A stretch of DNA of 7,284 nucleotides from positions 1-7,284 of the forward strand of contig JAEZLY010000265.1 in assembly GCA_023414985.1 (NCBI GenBank). Reading direction: 5' to 3'. Each line of letters starts with the position of its first letter. Position 1 is the stretch's first letter. Below the pieces are notes generated by a model. The model had not been told where the DNA came from, searched no databases, and saw only the letters and a program-made list of their open reading frames with translations. The position numbers and the translations under genes are program-made. The stretch comes from Bacillota bacterium (GTDB lineage: Bacteria; Bacillota; Clostridia; Lachnospirales; Lachnospiraceae). Below, in pieces: positions 1 through 5,985 of the stretch.

Positions 1-31
1 GGATATTTTCGATAAGATGCACAGAATATAA
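1..31 (+). CDS. C-terminal end of an ACT-domain (UPF0237-type) protein, partial
   Basis: Reading from base 2 gives nine codons, DIFDKMHRI, ending in TAA at 29-31; the rest of the gene lies upstream of the window. The ending resembles the C-terminus I recall for small (about 90-residue) ACT-domain proteins of the UPF0237 family, which finish with a pattern like IFEAMYNI. Those proteins are usually encoded directly upstream of a UPF0210 gene, as here, with an 18-base gap that implies one operon. ACT domains generally bind small ligands such as amino acids, so a ligand-sensing role for the pair is plausible but inferred. The identification rests on only nine residues plus context, so it is tentative. 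Confidence 0.55.
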   Translation, partial: DIFDKMHRI

Positions 32-33
32 GC

Positions 34-39
34 GAAAGG
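34..39 (+). promoter_or_regulatory. Ribosome binding site that sets the UPF0210 start
   Basis: GAAAGG at 34-39 lies only one base from the ATG at 41 but ten bases from the in-frame ATG at 50. The spacing favours initiation at 50, which removes three residues (MDR) from the longest reading frame. Confidence 0.6.
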
Positions 40-49
40 TATGGATCGG

Positions 50-1414
50 ATGATTAATATAAATGAAGTCATTGAAACCAATAAAATGATAGAGCAGGAG
101 AATCTTGACGTCCGTACTATCACCTTAGGAATCAGTCTTCTGGACTGTGCAGACCCTGATCTTTCGAAGCTGAACCAGAAGATCTATGATAAGATTACGA
201 CCACTGCGAAGGACCTCGTGACTACCGGTAATAAGATACAGAGAGAATACGGTATTCCGATTGTGAATAAAAGAATTTCTGTCACACCGATTTCATTGGT
301 GGGTGCAGCTGCCTGTAAGAGTGCGGAGGATTTTGTAACGATTGCCAGAACCCTGGATAAGGCTGCTCATACGGTTGGAGTCAACTTTATCGGCGGTTAC
401 TCTGCCCTGGTATCCAAAGCGATGACAGCCAGTGACGAACTGCTGATTAAATCCATTCCCCTGGCACTCAGCCAGACGGAACGGGTATGCAGCTCTATTA
501 ATGTCGGTTCGACAAAGACAGGTATCGATATGAATGCGGTGAAATTGTTGGGTGAAATCATTCTGCAGACCGCTGAATATACAAAGGAACGGGATTCCAT
601 CGGGTGTGCAAAGCTTGTGGTATTCTGCAATGCGCCGGATGATAATCCGTTCATGGCAGGAGCCTTCCATGGAGTGACCGAGGGTGATGCCGTTATCAAT
701 GTCGGTGTCAGTGGCCCGGGTGTTGTGAAGAAGGCTTTGGAGACCGTGCGAGGAGAAGACTTCGAGGTTCTTTGCGAAACCATCAAGAAGACCGCCTTCA
801 AGATTACCCGTGTCGGGCAGCTGGTTGCCCAGGAAGCCTCAAGAATTTTGGGAATACCCTTTGGTATCATAGATTTATCCTTAGCTCCGACTCCCGCAGT
901 CGGCGACAGTGTTGCTGAGATCCTGGAGGAGATCGGCTTGGAGCGTGTAGGTGCTCCCGGTACGACGGCAGCACTTGCTTTACTCAACGACCAGGTGAAG
1001 AAGGGCGGTGTCATGGCATCCTCTTACGTGGGAGGTTTAAGCGGCGCCTTCATTCCTGTCAGTGAGGATCAGGAGATGATCAATTCCGTGGAAGCAGGGG
1101 CTCTTACCCTGGAGAAGCTGGAAGCGATGACCTGTGTATGCTCCGTAGGCCTTGATATGATTGCTATTCCGGGGGATACCAAGGCAACGACGATTTCCGG
1201 TATCATCGCGGATGAGATGGCAATCGGTATGATTAATCAGAAGACGACGGCAGTACGTATCATCCCGGTCATCGGCAAAACTGTGGGAGACAGAGTGGAG
1301 TTCGGCGGTCTGCTTGGCTATGCTCCGGTGATGAGCGTTAACCCCTTCGGCTGTGAAAGCTTTATTAACCGCGGAGGACGGATACCTGCTCCAATCCATA
1401 GTTTTAAAAATTAA
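50..1414 (+). CDS. UPF0210 / DUF711 (PFL-family) protein
   Basis: A complete 454-residue protein, the usual length for the UPF0210 (DUF711, PFL-like) family, whose biochemical role is not established. Recognition comes from conserved blocks seen along the sequence: an N-terminal stretch around residues 18-30 (NLDVRTITLGISL), FCNAPDDNPFMAGAFHG at 192-208, INVGVSGPG at 216-224, GAPGTTAALALLNDQ at 301-315, CVCSVGLDMIAIPGDT at 362-377, and the C-terminal signature INRGGRIPAPIHS at 439-451. Family structures are described as an alpha/beta barrel resembling pyruvate formate-lyase, but I see no glycyl-radical motif, so glycyl-radical chemistry is not expected. There is no signal peptide or membrane segment, so it should be cytosolic. 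It follows an ACT-domain gene by 18 bases, suggesting co-transcription and possibly ligand control. The ATG at 50 is preferred over 41 from ribosome-binding-site spacing. Family assignment is confident; function is unknown. Confidence 0.93.
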   Translation: MININEVIETNKMIEQENLDVRTITLGISLLDCADPDLSKLNQKIYDKITTTAKDLVTTGNKIQREYGIPIVNKRISVTPISLVGAAACKSAEDFVTIARTLDKAAHTVGVNFIGGYSALVSKAMTASDELLIKSIPLALSQTERVCSSINVGSTKTGIDMNAVKLLGEIILQTAEYTKERDSIGCAKLVVFCNAPDDNPFMAGAFHGVTEGDAVINVGVSGPGVVKKALETVRGEDFEVLCETIKKTAFKITRVGQLVAQEASRILGIPFGIIDLSLAPTPAVGDSVAEILEEIGLERVGAPGTTAALALLNDQVKKGGVMASSYVGGLSGAFIPVSEDQEMINSVEAGALTLEKLEAMTCVCSVGLDMIAIPGDTKATTISGIIADEMAIGMINQKTTAVRIIPVIGKTVGDRVEFGGLLGYAPVMSVNPFGCESFINRGGRIPAPIHSFKN

Positions 1415-1440
1415 TTCAATCGTACTTGAAGATATTTTTG
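1415..1440 (+). terminator. Possible weak terminator after the UPF0210 gene
   Basis: Directly after the stop codon, TTCAA (1415-1419) can pair with TTGAA (1426-1430) across a six-base loop, followed by GATATTTTTG with a run of five T. The stem is short and AT-rich, so termination would be inefficient. A second, longer-range pairing, TTCAAT (1415-1420) with ATTGAA (1445-1450), competes with it. This is a weak call. Confidence 0.22.
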
Positions 1441-1501
1441 TCAAATTGAAGTTTATATTATTTTGAAAAAGAGATACTAATAGCACAACATAAAAATGAT
1501 A

Positions 1502-1510
1502 TGGTATTAT
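1502..1510 (+). promoter_or_regulatory. Candidate extended -10 promoter for pepD
   Basis: TGGTATTAT at 1502-1510 fits an extended -10 element (TG, one base, then TATTAT, five of six matches to TATAAT). No good -35 box sits at the expected 16-18 base distance; the best nearby TTGAAA at 1463-1468 is too far away. Transcription would start near 1517, giving a leader of about 115 bases before pepD. The rest of the 1415-1631 spacer is AT-rich and I see no gene in it. Confidence 0.35.
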
Positions 1511-1550
1511 AGCTAAAATAATTTGAACCGGGTCACTTTTTTCCTCGTCT

Positions 1551-1602
1551 AATCAATAATGATTGGATGAATTTGGTACTCGGTTCTTTCATCCGTTTTA
1601 CG
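1551..1602 (+). promoter_or_regulatory. Hairpins in the pepD leader, possible attenuator
   Basis: Two inverted repeats lie side by side: AATCA (1551-1555) with TGATT (1560-1564), and GGATGAA (1565-1571) with TTCATCC (1588-1594). The second is a perfect 7-bp stem around a 16-base loop and is followed by GTTTTACG. It ends 37 bases before the pepD start. It could act as a weak attenuator or a leader structure. No T-box or known riboswitch consensus is visible, so a regulatory role is only suggested by position. Confidence 0.3.
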
Positions 1603-1631
1603 ATAATTCTTGAAGAAAGGCATGGAAGGTC

Positions 1632-3107
1632 ATGGAGAAAACGTTGGAACAGTTGGATTATAAGGGTATTTTCAAATATTTTGGGGAGATATCTAAGATA
1701 CCGAGAGGCTCCGGAAATGAGATGGCAGTCAGTAATTACCTGGTGGAGTATGCAAAGCAGCATAATTTGGAGCATTATCAGGATGAGGCCTATAACGTAA
1801 TTATGATTAAGGAGGCAACTTCAGGATATGAGAACGAACCTGCCATCATATTACAGGGGCATATGGATATGATCTGTGAAAAACTGAAGGATTCAACGCA
1901 TGACTTTACGAAGGATCCGATCAAGCTTATCGTGGAAGGAGAGTACCTCCATGCAGACGGAACCACCCTCGGTGCTGATAACGGTGTTGCCGTGGCTTAC
2001 ATCCTCGCCATGCTTTCCGATGAGACGATCAGTCACCCGAGACTCGAAGCCATTATCACAACCGATGAAGAGGTTGGCATGAACGGGGCCTTGAAGCTGG
2101 ATTTAAGTATGCTAAAGGGAAAATATCTGATCAATCTTGATTCGGAAGAAGAGGATTGTGTTCTGACCAGCTGTGCCGGTGGTATGAGAACCAATTGTAC
2201 CCTTCCGCTCAATCGCATAGCCGGCACCGGTAAAAAGATTAAGCTAAGCCTTGGCGGCATGCAGGGCGGTCATTCCGGTACAGATATCCATCGTAACAGA
2301 GCGAATGCACCTAAGCTTCTGGGAAGACTGTTATTCGATCTTCGGGAAGAGAATTCCTTTGCATTAATCCATGCATTTGGTGGCTTTAAGGATAATGTCA
2401 TTCCGAGGGAAGCGGAGGCTGAGCTTCTGATTCCCGGTGATGGAAAAGCACTTGAGGAAGCAGTTTTAAAGATGAAAGCTTCTATTACGAAGCTGATGGC
2501 AGGCTATCAGCAGGAAATGTCCGCAAGTGAACCCCAGCTCAAGCTGGAGATAGAGGATAAGGAGGAGGGTACTTATGATGTTCTTCATCCGGTATCCTTT
2601 GAGAAAATGTTGTTCATGTTGGTGAACATGCCGAACGGTGTACAGGTCATGAGTTCTCATATTCCCGGCTTAGTTGAAAGCTCCCTTAATATTGGTGTTT
2701 TCAAAATTGAGGAAGACAGCGCTGTCTTTGTGAGTGCGCTTCGAAGCTCAATTTATAATTATAAACATTTTATGGGCAACAAGCTTGATTATATGATCAG
2801 CTTCCTGGGAGGCGAATACAAGGAGTATGCAGAGTATCCCGGCTGGGAATACAAATCGGATTCGCCGCTTAGGGAAAGATATAAGAGCTTATATAAAGAG
2901 GAAACGGGTAAAGAAATCAGGGTGGAAGCACTTCATGCCGGTCTTGAATGCGGCATCATTAATGAGAAGCTTCCCGGAATCGATGCAATATCCATTGGCC
3001 CGGATCTTTTCAATGTGCATACAGTGGAAGAAAAACTGAACATTGCATCCGCAGTTCGTGTTTATCAGTTGTTGGAAAAGGCAGTTACGGAAAAACAGCA
3101 TAAATAA
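1632..3107 (+). CDS. pepD: Aminoacyl-histidine dipeptidase (Xaa-His dipeptidase, M20 family)
   Basis: A complete 491-residue cytosolic zinc peptidase of the PepD (beta-Ala-His/Xaa-His dipeptidase, carnosinase-like) group, close to the roughly 485 residues of the E. coli enzyme. It cleaves dipeptides and contributes to peptide nutrition. The M20 metal and catalytic residues are all present: GHMD gives H77 and catalytic D79, GADNG gives D116, TDEE gives E146 (general base) and E147, LD gives D170, and NVHTVEE gives H463. GGHSG (212-216) lies in the inserted dimerisation-type domain, and HAGLECG (435-441) is typical of PepD. These positions are offset by a near-constant three residues from the E. 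coli ligands as I recall them. The ATG at 1632 has AAGAAAGG (1613-1620) 11 bases upstream; a GGAAGG at 1624-1629 is too close to serve well. The stop is followed 35 bases later by the LCP gene, suggesting one transcript. Confidence 0.93.
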   Translation: MEKTLEQLDYKGIFKYFGEISKIPRGSGNEMAVSNYLVEYAKQHNLEHYQDEAYNVIMIKEATSGYENEPAIILQGHMDMICEKLKDSTHDFTKDPIKLIVEGEYLHADGTTLGADNGVAVAYILAMLSDETISHPRLEAIITTDEEVGMNGALKLDLSMLKGKYLINLDSEEEDCVLTSCAGGMRTNCTLPLNRIAGTGKKIKLSLGGMQGGHSGTDIHRNRANAPKLLGRLLFDLREENSFALIHAFGGFKDNVIPREAEAELLIPGDGKALEEAVLKMKASITKLMAGYQQEMSASEPQLKLEIEDKEEGTYDVLHPVSFEKMLFMLVNMPNGVQVMSSHIPGLVESSLNIGVFKIEEDSAVFVSALRSSIYNYKHFMGNKLDYMISFLGGEYKEYAEYPGWEYKSDSPLRERYKSLYKEETGKEIRVEALHAGLECGIINEKLPGIDAISIGPDLFNVHTVEEKLNIASAVRVYQLLEKAVTEKQHK

Positions 3108-3142
3108 TCGACGAGGCTTTATTAGATATAGGAGATGAAAAG

Positions 3143-4693
3143 ATGGGTAAGGATGAGTTAAATCCAACATTTGATTTCGATAATGATCCGGAATTCAATG
3201 CTAATTTTTATAAGAACATTGAGATGGCCTTCCATGAATCTACCGGTGAAGATGCGGCAGAGGAATCCGACTTCATTATCGAAGATACGATTGCGATGAA
3301 TTATGCTGTGGAATCCTATGAGGATACGGAGGCTGCTTCCCAATCTGCCGCTGCTCAGGAGCCATTGATCTATCGTGAACCGAACGAAGAGGAGATTGAA
3401 GAGGAGCTGTATGATATCAAAGCCTCCCTGGCACGGAAGATTTGTGAGGAAATGGATAGTATCGGAGCGGAGACAGCCAAAAATGAGAAGAAGAAAAAGA
3501 GAGGGTTTCGAATTCGCAGCGGAGTTATCCTGACCCTGCTTTGCCTGTTCGGTTTCGCTTTCTTCTTTGGCTTTACCAAACCCGGTAATCGACTTCTGAT
3601 GGCGATGGGTGTTAATATCAGCGGTAAGATTTGGTCCTCTGTGACAGGAAGCTTTGACAATACCGCGGATGCCACCGAAGATGTGGATCACATTGATGCT
3701 GAGGATGTGGAATCCACAGCCAAGGAGATTGATCCGAATTCTATCGTATGGCCTGCACATCCCGGAGAGGGAAGGCAGGAAAAGGGTGTGTATAACATCC
3801 TTCTGCTTGGTGAGGAAGCAATCGGATCCGGTTCAGGAAGAGGCCGTACAGATGTTATCGTTATCGCTACCATGAATACCAATACGAAAGAGCTTATGCT
3901 TACCTCTCTATTAAGAGATACTTATGTGCAGATCCCGGGATATCAGGACAATAAGTTAAATTCCGCCTATGAGAAGGGTGGTCTGGATCTGCTTTACGAA
4001 ACGATTGCACTTAATTATAACCTTCGTCTGGATGGCTGTGTTATGGTAAACTTCGAAAACTTCGAGAAAATCATTGATAAGCTTGGAGGCTTGGAGATTG
4101 AACTGACAGATGGGGAAGCAAGGTACTTAAACAGCACAAATTATATCTCTAATCCGGCATATCGCAATGTGGTTCCGGGAAAACAGCTACTGAACGGTAA
4201 TCAGGTGCTTGGCTATTCAAGAGTCAGAAAGAGAGCGACTATCACCGGAAATAATAATGACTACGGACGTACGGACAGACATCGTATCGTTTTGAACGCC
4301 ATCTTTGATAAATATAAAACGAAAAGTAAGGTGGAGCTTGCTTCTACCATGTTGGATCTTCTTCCTATGATAAAAACCGATATTGACAGTAAGAATTTTG
4401 AGGTATTGTTGAATTCCTTCATTGATATGGGAACGATGGATCTTCAGCAGCTTAGAATTCCTGCGGACGGAGCTTTTGATACGGCTAAGGTCAGAGGAAT
4501 GGATTGTATTATTCCGGATCTTCAGAAAAACATTACGATTCTCGATAACTATATCTTCGGAGACGATCATACTACAACCAGTACAGCCGGAACAGTGACT
4601 GACAGTACCAATTCCACAGGAAGCACTACAGGTACAGATAATTCCGGTACTACAGGAACCGATAGTACAACTACAACCGGAAACACGCAATAA
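3143..4693 (+). CDS. LCP-family (LytR-CpsA-Psr) membrane protein
   Basis: A complete 516-residue protein. LCP enzymes transfer undecaprenyl-phosphate-linked glycopolymers (teichoic-acid-like or capsular) to peptidoglycan on the outer face of the membrane; some members are annotated as LytR 'regulators'. Layout: a strongly acidic cytoplasmic region at 1-115 (about 33 Asp/Glu against 7 Lys/Arg), a KKKKR stop at 116-120, one membrane segment at about 127-144, a linker, the LCP domain from about 216 to 470, and a Thr/Ser/Gly-rich tail at about 477-515. LCP hallmarks are GRTD (R235, D237), SLLRDT (R258, D259), the NSAYEKGG helix (273-280), GYSRVRK (R360, R362) and YGRTDRHR (R376, R379, R381). These fit the arginines and acidic residues that hold the pyrophosphate lipid and metal. 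AGGAG with eight bases before ATG supports the start. No LytR_C domain is visible. Probably co-transcribed with pepD; the exact glycopolymer cannot be told. Confidence 0.9.
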   Translation: MGKDELNPTFDFDNDPEFNANFYKNIEMAFHESTGEDAAEESDFIIEDTIAMNYAVESYEDTEAASQSAAAQEPLIYREPNEEEIEEELYDIKASLARKICEEMDSIGAETAKNEKKKKRGFRIRSGVILTLLCLFGFAFFFGFTKPGNRLLMAMGVNISGKIWSSVTGSFDNTADATEDVDHIDAEDVESTAKEIDPNSIVWPAHPGEGRQEKGVYNILLLGEEAIGSGSGRGRTDVIVIATMNTNTKELMLTSLLRDTYVQIPGYQDNKLNSAYEKGGLDLLYETIALNYNLRLDGCVMVNFENFEKIIDKLGGLEIELTDGEARYLNSTNYISNPAYRNVVPGKQLLNGNQVLGYSRVRKRATITGNNNDYGRTDRHRIVLNAIFDKYKTKSKVELASTMLDLLPMIKTDIDSKNFEVLLNSFIDMGTMDLQQLRIPADGAFDTAKVRGMDCIIPDLQKNITILDNYIFGDDHTTTSTAGTVTDSTNSTGSTTGTDNSGTTGTDSTTTTGNTQ

Positions 4694-4712
4694 ATCTATA
4701 CATCTTATCATA

Positions 4713-4742
4713 GGCTGATGATTGAATATTACGATTTCAGCC
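4713..4742 (+). repeat. Inverted repeat GGCTGA/TCAGCC behind the LCP gene
   Basis: GGCTGA (4713-4718) and TCAGCC (4737-4742) are exact reverse complements around 18 bases, 20 bases after the LCP stop. The stem is only 6 bp and lacks a T-run, so it is a poor terminator by itself. It may add to the stronger hairpin immediately downstream. Confidence 0.35.
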
Positions 4743-4763
4743 GAATAATCGAAATTAATGTCA

Positions 4764-4802
4764 TAGAGGGTTTTGCCCGGATCATGCAGGCAAGACCCTC
4801 TA
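4764..4802 (+). terminator. Terminator-like hairpin between the LCP and M23 genes
   Basis: TAGAGGGTTTTGCC (4764-4777) pairs with GGCAAGACCCTCTA (4789-4802) over 14 positions, 13 Watson-Crick and one G-T, with an 11-base loop. This is the strongest inverted repeat in the window and sits 70 bases beyond the LCP stop, so it most likely ends the pepD-LCP transcript. The 3' flank (TTACTTCC) is only modestly T-rich, so the terminator is not textbook and could also serve as an RNA-stabilising structure. Confidence 0.6.
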
Positions 4803-4896
4803 ATTACTTCCTATCCGAGCTTCTCAACTTCCTATGATCTTCCTTTGCCTGAGTTGTAGTTGTGCAATACGGGTCATATTGTCTCTCTTTTTGGCA

Positions 4897-4902
4897 TATA
4901 CT
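4897..4902 (+). promoter_or_regulatory. Possible -10 box for the M23 peptidase gene
   Basis: TATACT at 4897-4902 matches five of six -10 positions and would place the transcript start near 4909, about 40 bases before the ATG. No acceptable -35 box stands 16-18 bases upstream, and there is no TG extension, so this is a weak call. The rest of 4803-4948 shows no gene or clear signal to me. Confidence 0.2.
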
Positions 4903-4933
4903 TAGTTGTCCGAATTCAGCTTATGTATCATGC

Positions 4934-4942
4934 GGAAAGGGG
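4934..4942 (+). promoter_or_regulatory. Ribosome binding site that sets the M23 start
   Basis: GGAAAGGGG at 4934-4942 is six bases from the ATG at 4949. The upstream GTG at 4862 has no comparable site, so the first 29 residues of the longest open frame are not part of the protein. Confidence 0.75.
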
Positions 4943-4948
4943 TTACAA

Positions 4949-5848
4949 ATGGTTAGGTTCTGGATCAAAATCGGTATATTTCTCTTGTCTCTCGGTATCA
5001 CCGGCAGCTCGCTTAATCTTCTATGTGCAGAGAGGATTGTTAGAAATTCTTTAAAAGAAAGCATCAATTATGATGCCTTTCGCGAGCTTAGGGTCAACGA
5101 TAGATTAATCGAAGAAGCTCGAACCAGAATAGAGGAGCTTAAAGAGAAGAAACCGGAGCTCAACAGTGTAAAATATGCGGATTCTATCGGGTATCTGACC
5201 TTTACAATGCTGACAAGCGGCTTCCATCCGGAAAAGCAAAAGCTTGTATCGGAATACACTTTTTTTAGAGGAATCGGTAGACTGAAACAGAGAGCGGGTT
5301 ATGAAAGGTTGTATGAATACTATGATGCGATCCTTTCTGATCTCGAATGCTTTCCGGTACCGAGTGTTGATGGAGGCAGTACCTCCGTGAATAACGATAT
5401 TTCCTTTGTGGATACCTGGAATGACCTTCGCAAATATGGTGGAAGAAGGAAACATGAGGGAACGGATATTATGACAAAAAATAATATCCGCGGTTATTAT
5501 CCGATTATCAGTATCACGGATGGTACCGTGGAAAAACTGGGATGGCTGGAGCAGGGAGGGTATCGTGTCGGTATCAGATCTCCTTCAGGAGGGTATTTCT
5601 ACTATGCTCATCTGTACTCCTATGCACCGGACCTTTCCCTGGGTGATCCTGTCATTGCCGGGCAGCTGCTGGGTTTTATGGGTGACAGCGGTTATGGCAA
5701 GGAAGGTACCGTTGGACAGTTCGATGTACATCTGCATCTTGGTATCTATGTTGAGACCGAGGCAGGAGAGATGAGCGTCAATCCGTATGCTTTATTATGT
5801 ATGCTGGAGAAGAAACGAGGCAGCTTTATCCGGGGCAACCCGGAATAA
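4949..5848 (+). CDS. M23-family (lysostaphin-like) peptidoglycan metallopeptidase
   Basis: A complete 299-residue protein predicted to be exported or membrane-anchored and to cut peptide cross-links of peptidoglycan. Residues 1-26 start with Arg/Lys and contain a hydrophobic run (about 4-25), a signal peptide or membrane anchor; the Cys after LNLL does not fit a lipobox. A charged helical stretch at about 51-70 may form a short coiled coil. The C-terminal catalytic domain (about 160-280) keeps every M23 hallmark: HEGTD gives zinc ligands H169 and D173, YYAHL gives H221, and HLHLG gives catalytic H261 and zinc ligand H263. GVL-like beta motifs around SITDGTV (188-194) and GDSGYG (245-250) are typical. 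It should therefore be an active endopeptidase, in contrast to divisome-type M23 proteins lacking the metal site. It stands alone between terminator-like hairpins, downstream of an LCP gene, which fits envelope remodelling. It could instead have a sporulation or elongation role; nothing here decides. Confidence 0.88.
   Translation: MVRFWIKIGIFLLSLGITGSSLNLLCAERIVRNSLKESINYDAFRELRVNDRLIEEARTRIEELKEKKPELNSVKYADSIGYLTFTMLTSGFHPEKQKLVSEYTFFRGIGRLKQRAGYERLYEYYDAILSDLECFPVPSVDGGSTSVNNDISFVDTWNDLRKYGGRRKHEGTDIMTKNNIRGYYPIISITDGTVEKLGWLEQGGYRVGIRSPSGGYFYYAHLYSYAPDLSLGDPVIAGQLLGFMGDSGYGKEGTVGQFDVHLHLGIYVETEAGEMSVNPYALLCMLEKKRGSFIRGNPE
5829..5844 (+). other. GC-rich hairpin with GCAA tetraloop at the end of the M23 gene
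   Basis: TCCGGG (5829-5834) and CCCGGA (5839-5844) pair perfectly over 6 bp around the tetraloop GCAA (GNRA type), ending one base before the TAA at 5846-5848. No T-run follows (ATAAAATATC), so it is not a clear terminator. It may stabilise the 3' end of the message or simply reflect the coding sequence (IRGNPE). Confidence 0.4.
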
Positions 5849-5855
5849 AATATCT

Positions 5856-5884
5856 TTGGAATTTATATCTAACTGTGTTATACT
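5856..5884 (+). promoter_or_regulatory. Sigma-A promoter for the cysteine desulfurase-thiI unit
   Basis: TTGGAA (5856-5861) as -35 and TATACT (5879-5884) as -10 are separated by exactly 17 bases. TG at 5876-5877 adds an extended -10. Transcription would start near 5891, leaving a leader of about 95 bases. This is the best promoter in the window and suggests the desulfurase and thiI are transcribed independently of the M23 gene. Confidence 0.65.
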
Positions 5885-5914
5885 ATAAAACGTGAACGCA
5901 ATTGGAATACTATG

Positions 5915-5955
5915 ATAGAGGATGTTTTCCGGCTGATCAGCCGTTACATCTCTGT
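5915..5955 (+). promoter_or_regulatory. Structured leader with perfect 14-base palindrome
   Basis: CGGCTGATCAGCCG at 5930-5943 is a perfect palindrome. Around it AGA-G-GATGT (5917-5925, one bulged G) pairs with ACATCTCT (5946-5953), so the RNA can fold into a longer hairpin with an internal loop. It lies just after the predicted transcript start and about 32 bases before the desulfurase start. It could be a dimeric repressor's operator or an RNA element; no T-run follows, so it is not a simple terminator. Confidence 0.4.
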
Positions 5956-5975
5956 ATTGATAAATAAAAACGTTT

Positions 5976-5979
5976 GGAG
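5976..5979 (+). promoter_or_regulatory. Ribosome binding site that sets the desulfurase start
   Basis: GGAG at 5976-5979 lies six bases before the ATG at 5986. An in-frame TTG at 5974 overlaps this site and cannot be the start, so the four-residue longer version is wrong. Confidence 0.75.
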
Positions 5980-5985
5980 TGTACT

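Noticed and set aside
41..49. ATG at 41 as the UPF0210 start
   Set aside because: The ribosome binding site would be only one base away; the ATG at 50 has a ten-base spacing and gives the typical family N-terminus.
397..1014. 205-residue minus-strand open frame
   Set aside because: It lies wholly opposite the UPF0210 gene, resembles no family I know, and follows from codon bias of the real gene.
1517..1631. T-box or other known riboswitch upstream of pepD
   Set aside because: The leader is too short and the conserved T-box sequence is absent.
1567..1800. Plus-strand 77-residue frame across the pepD start
   Set aside because: It overlaps the strongly supported pepD frame, has no good ribosome binding site and shows no recognisable domain.
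3158..3760. 200-residue minus-strand open frame
   Set aside because: Antisense to the LCP gene's 5' half with no family resemblance or ribosome binding site.
4571..4690. Tandem repeat or CRISPR-like array
   Set aside because: Repetition is short and irregular, in frame, and explained by a low-complexity Thr/Ser/Gly protein tail.
4217..4711. Minus-strand frame rich in Cys, Ser and Gly
   Set aside because: The composition is simply the complement of the Thr/Ser/Gly tail codons of the LCP gene.
4862..4948. GTG at 4862 as the M23 start, adding a Cys-containing 29-residue extension
   Set aside because: The ATG at 4949 has a strong ribosome binding site and starts right at a signal-type sequence.
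5012..5028. Lipoprotein signal in the M23 protein
   Set aside because: The residues before C26 are LNLL; small residues expected at -1 of a lipobox are absent.
5974..5985. TTG at 5974 as the desulfurase start
   Set aside because: It overlaps the ribosome binding site that serves the ATG at 5986.
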